A stretch of DNA of 64,000 nt from Streptomyces sp. CCM_MD2014 (GTDB taxonomy: Bacteria; Actinomycetota; Actinomycetes; Streptomycetales; Streptomycetaceae), in NCBI RefSeq assembly GCF_000772045.1, contig NZ_CP009754.1, positions 5,456,001 through 5,520,000 on the forward strand. Direction: 5' to 3'. The translations under genes were made by a program, and so were the position numbers. Within the stretch, counting starts at the first letter, position 1; every line of letters begins with the position of its first letter. Below, piece after piece: positions 57,963 to 64,000 of the stretch. The notes beneath the pieces were generated by a model. The model did no database searches, was not told the origin of the DNA, and saw only the letters and a list, made by a program, of their open reading frames with translations.

Positions 57963-57993
57963 CCTTGTTGACCGCCGTTGTCGATCAACAAGG
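57963..57993 (+). promoter_or_regulatory. Inverted repeat overlapping the ribosome binding site of LD-carboxypeptidase gene
   Basis: CCTTGTTGA (57963-57971) and TCAACAAGG (57985-57993) are perfect 9-bp arms separated by 13 nt. The right arm ends inside AAGGAGGAG, the Shine-Dalgarno sequence of the GTG at 58005. Folded in mRNA, it would hide the ribosome binding site; as DNA, it could be an operator. Which applies is unknown. Confidence 0.6.
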
Positions 57994-58004
57994 AGGAGAA
58001 CCCC

Positions 58005-58994
58005 GTGCCTGCGATCCTTCGGCCCCGGGCGCTGCGTCCCGGCGACCTCGTGGTCGTCACCGCTCCCTCGGGCCAGCTCGAGCCGGGTGAGGAACCACTG
58101 CTCGCCCGCGGTGTGGCGATGCTCGAGCGGATGGGTTTCCGCGTGCGGGTCAGCCCAATGATCGACCCGGCGCGGAACCGCTGGTGGGCGTCGGGCACTC
58201 CCGCGGAGCAGGCTGACGAACTGAACGCTCTGCTGCGGGACCCGGAGGTGCGGGCCGTCGTCGCGCATACCGGGGGACAGGCGACCATCGGCTATCTCGA
58301 CCTGATCGATCTGGACGCGATCCGGGCCGACCCGAAGCCGATCATCGGCTACAGCGACATCTCGTTGCTGCACATGGCGTTGCACGCCCGGACCGGCCTC
58401 ATCGGTTTCCACGCCGACATCGCCACCCACGGTTTCGGCGGCGACTGGTACACGCTGGGCGACGAGGCCCGTCGATCCGAGCTGGTCGACCTCTACACCC
58501 GGGTGCTCACCAGGGCCGAGGCTCCGGGCGCGCTGCCGGCGAGGGCGGCTTGGGAGACCTGGCGGCCGGGCAGCGCGCGGGGGCCACTGTTCGGCGGCTT
58601 GCTGAACCGTCTGGTCCTCCTGCAGGCGACGCCGTTCGCGCCGGCCGCGGAACGGTTCGAGGGCGCCGTGTTGTTCTGGGAGGAGCTGCAGCGGCCGGTC
58701 TCGCGGATCTGGAACGACCTGCACACCTTGCGGCTGTCCGGGGTGCTGGACCGGATCGCCGGCATGGTGGTCGGCATCCCGACCGAGGTCGCGCCCCACG
58801 AGGGCGGCGGGCAGCGCGCGGATCTGCGGGACGTGGTGCTCGACGTCCTGGGCCGACGTGACATCCCGGTTCTCGCGCAGGTCGACTTCGGCCACACCTC
58901 CCCGAACCTGCCGCTGCCCCTCGGCGTCCGCGCACACGTGGACGCGGACAACCGGACGCTGTCCCTGATCGAGCCGGCGGTCGCCGAAGGCTGA
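58005..58994 (+). CDS. LD-carboxypeptidase family protein (S66, MccF-like)
   Basis: This 329-residue serine peptidase of family S66 cleaves the L,D-bond of peptidoglycan tetrapeptides or, in the MccF branch, peptide-nucleotide antibiotics. LRPGDLVVVTAPSGQLEPGE starts the domain, IIGYSDISLLHMALHA provides the nucleophile Ser in GYSD, LFGGLLNRLVLLQATPF the conserved middle, and GHTSPNLPLPLGVRAHVD the catalytic His. It is soluble without a signal peptide, which favours recycling or self-protection in the cytoplasm. The GTG at 58005 follows AGGAGGAG; a TTG 27 bp upstream lacks a ribosome binding site. Confidence 0.93.
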   Translation: MPAILRPRALRPGDLVVVTAPSGQLEPGEEPLLARGVAMLERMGFRVRVSPMIDPARNRWWASGTPAEQADELNALLRDPEVRAVVAHTGGQATIGYLDLIDLDAIRADPKPIIGYSDISLLHMALHARTGLIGFHADIATHGFGGDWYTLGDEARRSELVDLYTRVLTRAEAPGALPARAAWETWRPGSARGPLFGGLLNRLVLLQATPFAPAAERFEGAVLFWEELQRPVSRIWNDLHTLRLSGVLDRIAGMVVGIPTEVAPHEGGGQRADLRDVVLDVLGRRDIPVLAQVDFGHTSPNLPLPLGVRAHVDADNRTLSLIEPAVAEG

Positions 58995-59018
58995 GTCGTG
59001 CGATGCCGGACCGACCGC

Positions 59019-59933
59019 TCATCGGTGGTCGGATCCCGCGGGACCGGGCTGTCCGTGAACGGCCCGGAACGTTCCCGCCGCGGTGAAGGCGTCGGCGATC
59101 GGCGCGATCAGCGAGGCGAAGCGGCGGGCCCCCGCGGTGCCGATCGGCGCCCACAGCGCGGCGCAGTGCTCGTCCGTCTCCGCTTCGACGCGCTCGCGTG
59201 CCGCACGGCCGTCATCCGTGAGGACGCCGTGGGAGTCGAGCCAGCCGCGCGCGGCCAGGCGCGCCGTCGCCGCACTCCACTCCTGGTCGTCCCACTGACG
59301 GGTCGCCCGCGCGAGAGCGGTCGGGAGGCCGCCGGCCGCGGTGTGCAGAACGAGGCAGTCGCACGGCCCGATGCCGTTGTCGGCGAGTACGACGAGATGG
59401 GCGTCGCCACGCCACTCGCGGGCGACCGTGATCCGCTGCCACAGCGCGACCAGGGGGTCGGACGGCAGCGCGACCGAGGCGTTCGCGGCGGCGAGCACCT
59501 TGCCGGCGTAGTCGGCACCGGCGACCACCGGGTCGATCAGCGAGCGCGCCTCGGCGAGGTGGTCGTCCGTGAGACGTACGTCGACACGCCGCATCGCCCG
59601 GTCGGCGGCCCGGAAGCGGGCGGCCTGCCATCGCTCGGGCGGCGCGGCCTCCCACACGCCCGCCATGGCCCGCACCGCCCGCGGGCTGAAGTTGTAGAAG
59701 GCCGCGAGCGTGACCTGCCACGGGACCGCGCCCATCGCGGCCGACCGGAAGGCCAGATACGCCGGGCCCCGCTCGGTCACGCCGAGCCCGGCCGCCTCCT
59801 CGGCGGTCTCGGGGACGAGATAGGTGAACAGGTGGGCGGCGCTGACGGCGCGGCTGACCTCGCGGACGGCGCCGAGGTCCGTCGGACCGTCGCCGGTGCG
59901 GGTGGAGCCGGGGAGGGCGGCGAGATGCGTCAC
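59019..59933 (-). CDS. SCO6745-family (SalK-like helix-rich) protein
   Basis: This 304-residue all-helical protein is of the SCO6745/SalK type found throughout actinomycetes. Typical segments are LGVTERGPAYLAFRSAAMGA, VPWQVTLAAFYNFSPRAVRA, WEAAPPERWQAARFRAADRA and RVEAETDEHCAALWAPIG. The C-terminal half resembles a winged helix used in MarR-like regulators (ARLAARGWLDSHGVLTDDGR), so a regulatory role is possible but not established. GTG start at 59933 with GGAG 8 nt upstream. It lies in the same direction as the YbhB gene, which ends 30 bp before it. Confidence 0.82.
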   Translation of the reverse strand: MTHLAALPGSTRTGDGPTDLGAVREVSRAVSAAHLFTYLVPETAEEAAGLGVTERGPAYLAFRSAAMGAVPWQVTLAAFYNFSPRAVRAMAGVWEAAPPERWQAARFRAADRAMRRVDVRLTDDHLAEARSLIDPVVAGADYAGKVLAAANASVALPSDPLVALWQRITVAREWRGDAHLVVLADNGIGPCDCLVLHTAAGGLPTALARATRQWDDQEWSAATARLAARGWLDSHGVLTDDGRAARERVEAETDEHCAALWAPIGTAGARRFASLIAPIADAFTAAGTFRAVHGQPGPAGSDHR

Positions 59934-59963
59934 GGTGGTGTCTCCGGGAGTCGGTGGGCGTGG

Positions 59964-60497
59964 TCAGGCGGGTGTTTCGGCAGTGGCGACCAGAACCGCG
60001 CGGGCGAGTGTGTGACCGGCCATGGTGAAGCCGAGGACGGCCGGTGTGGCGTCGGCCGGGACACCTGTCGAGGGGATGTCGAGGGCGTGCACCACGACGA
60101 AGTAGCGGTGCGGGCCGTGTCCGGCCGGCGGGGCGGCGCCGATGTAGCGGGCGACGCGGGCGTCGTTGGGCAGCTGGTAGGCGCCCTCCGGCAGAAGTGA
60201 GCCGGTGTCGTCGCCGGCGCCCTCGGGGAGTTCGGTGACGGTGGCGGGGATGTCGGTGACCGCCCAGTGCCAGAACCCGGACCCGGTGGGGGCGTCGGGG
60301 TCGTAGACGGTGACGGCGTAGCTCTCGGTGCCGTCCGGGGCGCCGCTCCAGGACAGCTGCGGGGACACGTCCTTCCCGCCGGGCAGGCCGGAGGAGTGCT
60401 GCTCGGGCGGCCAGGCGGCGCCGTCGGTGACGGTGGTGCTGGTGACGGTGAACGAGGCCGCCTCGGGGAGGCGGGCGAAGGGGTCGTTGGCGGGCAC
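59964..60497 (-). CDS. YbhB/YbcL-family (PEBP, Raf-kinase-inhibitor-like) protein
   Basis: This 177-residue phosphatidylethanolamine-binding-protein fold has the signature DPDAPTGSGFWHWAVTDIPA, GHGPHRYFVVVHALD in the second conserved region and LSWSGAPDGTESYAVTVYDP preceding it. PEBP-like proteins bind phosphorylated or lipid ligands; the bacterial members have no firm function. The GTG at 60497 is preferred because AGGA is 8 nt upstream; an ATG at 60521 would add eight residues. It is divergent from the GntR regulator and may be controlled by it. Confidence 0.92.
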   Translation of the reverse strand: MPANDPFARLPEAASFTVTSTTVTDGAAWPPEQHSSGLPGGKDVSPQLSWSGAPDGTESYAVTVYDPDAPTGSGFWHWAVTDIPATVTELPEGAGDDTGSLLPEGAYQLPNDARVARYIGAAPPAGHGPHRYFVVVHALDIPSTGVPADATPAVLGFTMAGHTLARAVLVATAETPA

Positions 60498-60553
60498 AGC
60501 GGTCGTCCTTTCCGAGAACATGTCCGTCGGCTACTGAATCGACGTTACCACCA

Positions 60554-60565
60554 ATAATCGATTAT
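60554..60565. promoter_or_regulatory. 12-bp palindrome ATAATCGATTAT in divergent YbhB / GntR promoter
   Basis: ATAATCGATTAT is perfectly symmetric and strikingly AT-rich for this genome. It lies 26 bp upstream of the GntR start and 57 bp upstream of the YbhB start. AT-rich dyads of this size are typical of FadR/GntR-family operators. It overlaps where the -35 of the GntR promoter would lie, consistent with autorepression. Binding is inferred. Confidence 0.55.
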
Positions 60566-60578
60566 CTTCGCGATCATC

Positions 60579-60584
60579 TAGGAT
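60579..60584 (+). promoter_or_regulatory. -10-like hexamer TAGGAT, likely leaderless promoter for gntR gene
   Basis: TAGGAT is 6 nt upstream of the ATG at 60591. Transcription would begin at the start codon. The adjacent AT-rich palindrome would sit over the -35 region. Confidence 0.45.
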
Positions 60585-60590
60585 GAGTGC

Positions 60591-61283
60591 ATGACTCAGA
60601 CGGCGCAGCCCTCGACCCCGCCGGGGAAGAAGATGCTTTCCGAGCAGGTCTACGCCCACCTGCGGGACGCGATCATGCGCGGGCACCACCCCCCGGGCGC
60701 CCCTCTCAAGCCGCAGGATCTCGCCAAGGAGCGGGGCGTGAGCCTGGCCGTGGTGCGCGAAGCGCTCGTCCGGCTGGTCGGCGAGGGGCTCGCCGACCGG
60801 CTGCCCAACCGGGGTTTCGCCGTCCCGTCCTTCTCCGACCGCCGCTGGCAGGAGATCGCGGAAGCCCGCCGGACCGTCGAACCGGCCGTCCTGCGCATGT
60901 CCGTCGAACGCGGCGACGTCGACTGGGAGGCCCGTGTGCGGGCCGCCCACCATCGCCTGGCCCGTACTCCGCCGTACGAACCGGAGGAGGGCGAGTACTA
61001 CACCGCCGCCTGGGCCGAGGCGCACCGGGTCTTCCACCGGACCCTGCTGGAGGGCTGCGGCAACCCGGTGCTGCTGGACACCTTCGACCGGATGTGGACC
61101 GCGAGCGAACTGGCGCGCCGCTGGTCGGCGCACCGCGATCCCGGCCGGGACGGCGTCGAGGAGCACCGCCGGCTGGAGGAGGCGGTGCTGGCCCGCGACG
61201 CCGACACCGCAGCCGCGGTCCTGGCCCGGCACCTGACCCTGACCGCGGCTGCTCTCACCGGCGATCCGGGCCGGGCGACCTAG
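60591..61283 (+). CDS. GntR-family (FadR subfamily) transcriptional regulator
   Basis: This 230-residue regulator has an N-terminal winged helix (MLSEQVYAHLRDAIMRGHHP, LAKERGVSLAVVREALVRLV, GEGLADRLPNRGFAVPSF) and a C-terminal all-helical FCD-type effector domain (about 90-225) with HRLARTPPYEPEEGEYYTAA and AHRVFHRTLLEGCGNPVLLD. FadR/FCD proteins respond to carboxylic acids and usually act as repressors. It is divergent from the YbhB gene and 233 bp upstream of a fumarylacetoacetate-hydrolase-family gene on the same strand; both are plausible targets. Confidence 0.93.
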   Translation: MTQTAQPSTPPGKKMLSEQVYAHLRDAIMRGHHPPGAPLKPQDLAKERGVSLAVVREALVRLVGEGLADRLPNRGFAVPSFSDRRWQEIAEARRTVEPAVLRMSVERGDVDWEARVRAAHHRLARTPPYEPEEGEYYTAAWAEAHRVFHRTLLEGCGNPVLLDTFDRMWTASELARRWSAHRDPGRDGVEEHRRLEEAVLARDADTAAAVLARHLTLTAAALTGDPGRAT

Positions 61284-61516
61284 GCTCACGCCGCCACGGC
61301 GAGGTCGAGGTGGCCGGCGGCACGGCCACGGTCCGCCGGGGTGTGGTCGCGGTCCGGTCCACCGGGGCCTGGCTACGGTCCAGTACGTGAACGGGGTATT
61401 GCGGAGTGGACCCCGGCCTTGGAGGATCGACCAGCCCTCCGATGCTTGTCGCGTCGCTGCCGCACCCAGGTCGCGCATCGTCGGGCGGGCTGCCCGCGAT
61501 CGAGGAGTTGGGGATC

Positions 61517-62374
61517 ATGAAGCTGTTGCGAGTCGGTACCGCGGGGTCGGAGCGTCCCGCGCTGCTCGACGCCGACGGGACCCTGCGAGACCTGTCGGGC
61601 GTCGTCACGGACATCGACGGCGAACTGCTCGCCGACGCGAGCGCTCTCGGTCGGATCCGGTCCGCCGCCGGGGCCGGTGAGCTGCCCGCCCTGGACGCCA
61701 CCGGGCTGCGCGTCGGACCGCCGGTGGGACGCATCGGCAAGATCGTGTGCATCGGGCTGAACTACTACGACCACGCCCGCGAGACCGGGGCCGAGCCGCC
61801 CGCCGAACCGGTCGTCTTCCTCAAGACGCCGGACACGGTGGTCGGGCCGCACGACACGGTGCTCGTGCCGCGCGGTTCCACCAGGACCGACTGGGAAGTC
61901 GAGCTGGCGGTCGTGATCGGGCGTACGGCCCGCTATCTGGAGTCGGCCGAGGAAGGGCTCGCGTGCGTCGCCGGATACGCGGTCGCGCACGACGTGTCCG
62001 AGCGGGAGTTTCAGATCGAGCGCGGCGGGACCTGGGACAAGGGCAAGAACTGCGAGACGTTCAACCCGCTGGGCCCGTGGCTGGTGACCGCCGACGAGGT
62101 GCCCGACCCCCAGCGGTTGTCGCTGCGGCTGTGGGTCAACGGCGAGCTGAAGCAGGACGGGACGACGGCGGAGCAGATCTTCCCCGTGGGGGAGGTCGTG
62201 CGGTACGTCAGCCAGTTCATGGTGCTGCGCCCCGGTGACGTCATCAACACCGGGACGCCGGCGGGCGTGGCGATGGGGCGGCCCGAGCCGAAGCCGTACC
62301 TGCGGGCGGGGGACGTCGTCGAACTGGAGGTCGAGGGGCTGGGGCGGCAGCGGCAGGAGCTGAAGGGGGCCTGA
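61517..62374 (+). CDS. Fumarylacetoacetate hydrolase family protein
   Basis: This 285-residue FAH-fold enzyme cleaves or decarboxylates 2-keto acids with a divalent metal. IGKIVCIGLNYYDHARETG opens the catalytic domain, FLKTPDTVVGPHDTVLVPRG and DWEVELAVVIGRTAR carry the metal-binding acidic residues, and VAHDVSEREFQIERGG and VINTGTPAGVAMGRP complete the motif set. About 70 N-terminal residues form the usual small cap domain. The ATG at 61517 begins the typical MKLLRVG start. Possible reactions include acylpyruvate hydrolysis or 2-hydroxyhepta-2,4-diene-1,7-dioate isomerisation; the substrate is unknown. Confidence 0.92.
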   Translation: MKLLRVGTAGSERPALLDADGTLRDLSGVVTDIDGELLADASALGRIRSAAGAGELPALDATGLRVGPPVGRIGKIVCIGLNYYDHARETGAEPPAEPVVFLKTPDTVVGPHDTVLVPRGSTRTDWEVELAVVIGRTARYLESAEEGLACVAGYAVAHDVSEREFQIERGGTWDKGKNCETFNPLGPWLVTADEVPDPQRLSLRLWVNGELKQDGTTAEQIFPVGEVVRYVSQFMVLRPGDVINTGTPAGVAMGRPEPKPYLRAGDVVELEVEGLGRQRQELKGA

Positions 62375-62496
62375 GCGTGAGGGCGGGCGGTCTCCCGGCC
62401 GGTCGGGTGTCCGTGCCGGGGCCGTCCGTGTGATGGTCGCCCGGCGAGGGAATGTTCTCCGGCGGGCGCGAGCGGCCGCCGGAGAGCCTGTGGGCC

Positions 62497-64000
62497 ATGC
62501 ACTCCATCAGACAACGTATGGCCGCTCTCCGGCCCCGCATGGGCCGGACCGGGCTGGCCTGCGCCCTCGTGGCGGGCCTCGCGCCCGCCCTCGTCGTCGG
62601 GGCCGGGGCCTCGCAGGCGCAGGCCGAACCGTTGCCGGGCGGACTCGGGCCGTGTGTCGGGACGCAGTGCCCCGACGAGTTCCCCGAGATCAACAACGGC
62701 CCGTTCGCGGGGCGCGACAACGCCGTCAACGTCTTCGCCGGTGACGACTTCCGCGTCCGGGGACGGGCCGCCGAGGCCGAGGGCCGGGTCGTCGTCCTCG
62801 ACGACTTCGACATGAACAAGAGCGAGGGCGGCAGCGCCGTCTACGACATCGGCATCGCGGGCGTCGGCTCGCGCGTGCCGCCGCCGGACGGGGCCGACTT
62901 CCTGACCACCGGGAACGACATCACCGTCGCGCCGGGGCAGCGGCTGCTCGCCGACGGCGGGGTCGTCCGCTACGGCGGCACGGTGACCGGGACCGTGACC
63001 GGCGACCTCGAACACGACCCGGACGCCGCCGACCCCTACCTCGGTCTGCGCGACGAGCTCACCGCGGCCAGCCAGTGCTACGCCCGGGTGGACGGCGAGC
63101 TGCGGACCGCTACGGGAACGGCCGTCAACCAGGGCTACCAGACCGTCTTCACGGGCGACGGCACGTCGGACATCCAGGTGTTCAACGTGGACTTCGACCT
63201 GGCCAGTGCCTCCGGCGGGCAGCAGGGGATCGTCTTCGACGAGATCCCCGGCGACGCGACCGTCCTGGTGAACATGCTCGGCTCCGAGCGCACCGTCAAC
63301 ACCTACAGCGGCGGCATCGCCGACGACACCGACCCCCTCAACGGCTACCGCGAGCGTCTGCTCTGGAACTTCCCCGACGCCACCACGGCGAACTTCGCCG
63401 GCACGGGACAGTTCCAGGGCAGCGTGCTGGTCGGACCGCAGAACTCCATGTCCACGGTGTCGCTGCCCGGCATCAACGGGCGCTTCTACAGCGCCGGTTC
63501 CATCACCCACACCAGCGAGCAGTCGGGCGTCGAGTTCCACGCCTACCCGTTCAACGGCGACCTCCCGGACTGCGGTGACACACCTCCCGGTCCCGGCCCG
63601 GGCCCCGTGACGGGTGAGGTGCGGGTCGTCAAGACGGACGCGGAGTCCGGGGACGCGCTGGCCGGGGCGGAGTTCGAACTGTGGGAGGAGACCAACGGGG
63701 TCGACGGTCTTCAGACCGGCGGGGCGAACCCGGACACGCAGGTGGGAGACGTCTGCACGACGGACGCCGGCGGCGTGTGCGCGCAGACGGTGCCGACCGG
63801 TACGTACTACTGGCGTGAGACGGCCGTGCCCGACGGCTACGAGCTGCCCGACCCCAACGTCTTCGGCCCGCTGGAGCTGACGGAGGACAACGCCGCGGGC
63901 GGGGTGCGGCTCGAGGCGCGGAACACCCCCGAGGACGAGCCCGGTCCGGTGACGGGGCGGGTCCAGGTCGTCAAGACGGACGCGGAGTCCGGGGACGCGC
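62497..64000 (+). CDS. Secreted choice-of-anchor A protein with SpaA/Cna-B-type repeats (C-terminus outside window)
   Basis: At least 501 codons are visible. The N-terminus has a signal peptide (positive MHSIRQRM, then ALVAGLAPALVVGAGASQAQA, cleavage likely after AQA). The choice-of-anchor A domain follows (NNGPFAGRDNAVNVFAGDDF, ending YSAGSITHTSEQSGVEFHAY, about 60-355). After a Pro/Gly linker comes a SpaA-like collagen-binding B-type repeat (VRVVKTDAESGDALAGAEFE), and a second starts at 63967, 342 bp later with identical DNA. Such proteins form rods on the cell surface through isopeptide bonds or sortase anchoring. The anchor lies outside the window. Confidence 0.9.
   Translation, partial: MHSIRQRMAALRPRMGRTGLACALVAGLAPALVVGAGASQAQAEPLPGGLGPCVGTQCPDEFPEINNGPFAGRDNAVNVFAGDDFRVRGRAAEAEGRVVVLDDFDMNKSEGGSAVYDIGIAGVGSRVPPPDGADFLTTGNDITVAPGQRLLADGGVVRYGGTVTGTVTGDLEHDPDAADPYLGLRDELTAASQCYARVDGELRTATGTAVNQGYQTVFTGDGTSDIQVFNVDFDLASASGGQQGIVFDEIPGDATVLVNMLGSERTVNTYSGGIADDTDPLNGYRERLLWNFPDATTANFAGTGQFQGSVLVGPQNSMSTVSLPGINGRFYSAGSITHTSEQSGVEFHAYPFNGDLPDCGDTPPGPGPGPVTGEVRVVKTDAESGDALAGAEFELWEETNGVDGLQTGGANPDTQVGDVCTTDAGGVCAQTVPTGTYYWRETAVPDGYELPDPNVFGPLELTEDNAAGGVRLEARNTPEDEPGPVTGRVQVVKTDAESGDA
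63625..64000 (+). repeat. Start of tandem SpaA/Cna-B repeats, period 342 bp
   Basis: The 34 nt beginning at 63625 recur exactly at 63967, a spacing of 342 bp (114 codons). Each copy starts GTCGTCAAGACGGACGCGGA. The second copy is cut by the window edge, so the number of repeats is unknown. Near identity at the DNA level suggests recent duplication or homogenisation. Confidence 0.85.

Noticed and set aside
61406..61516. Longer start for the FAH-family protein at 61406
   Set aside because: The extension is Pro/Ser-rich and not typical; the ATG at 61517 gives the standard MKLLRVG start.

Overview
This window is high-GC actinobacterial DNA, almost certainly a Streptomyces chromosome. The support is very GC-rich coding with strong third-position bias, frequent GTG and TTG starts, leaderless-type promoters, a complete conservon (cvnABCD) with cytochrome P450 genes, and a regulator gene carrying a rare TTA codon. 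No tRNA, rRNA, CRISPR array or intact insertion sequence was seen.

Layout. From 1 to 14.8 kb there are housekeeping and accessory genes: a truncated Bcp/PrxQ peroxiredoxin, a DUF3618 protein, a GroES-like protein, a Gdx-type SMR exporter behind a guanidine-III (ykkC-III) riboswitch, a class A penicillin-binding protein, a three-gene ABC-2 exporter, a DUF1707 protein, an SGNH hydrolase, a DUF445 protein, an MFS transporter and small enzymes. From 14.8 to 20.3 kb there is a minus-strand conservon: an atypical kinase, a Roadblock protein, a DUF742 protein, a GTPase and two P450s, one of which has lost the ExxR motif. From 20.8 to 26.4 kb there is an orphan protein with an N-terminal signature like that of contractile-injection-system-associated proteins, a GNAT acetyltransferase, and an MFS exporter divergent from an XRE regulator.

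From 26.5 to 49.1 kb lies the centrepiece, a phenazine biosynthetic gene cluster. A minus-strand operon encodes PhzB, a small YdhR-like protein, PhzF, PhzG, a PhzS-like flavin monooxygenase and an NTF2-like protein, and ends at a perfect 29-bp-arm hairpin. The divergent plus-strand operon encodes PhzC, PhzD and PhzE. It continues through 4-bp overlaps into AroA, a second flavin monooxygenase, AroC, a fused AroE-AroK and AroB, followed by transketolase. The cluster therefore carries most of its own shikimate supply line, from erythrose-4-phosphate to chorismate, lacking only a dehydroquinate dehydratase. Next to it are a PucR/GAF regulator with a TTA codon (likely bldA-dependent), an IS701-transposase-like protein that appears to have lost catalytic residues, and a fused PabAB aminodeoxychorismate synthase overlapping a methyltransferase.

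From 49.3 to 55.3 kb there is a defence and resistance patch: a PLD/helicase/DUF3427 protein, the frameshifted remnant of a Vsr/DUF559-type endonuclease, a rifampin ADP-ribosyltransferase, and a Tet(X)-like flavin monooxygenase with a TetR regulator and matching operators at both promoters. From 55.6 to 64 kb there are a SEC-C protein, a YidC-type insertase, an LD-carboxypeptidase whose ribosome binding site lies in a hairpin, a SCO6745-type protein, a YbhB-like protein divergent from a GntR regulator, a fumarylacetoacetate-hydrolase-family enzyme, and a truncated secreted choice-of-anchor A / SpaA-repeat surface protein.
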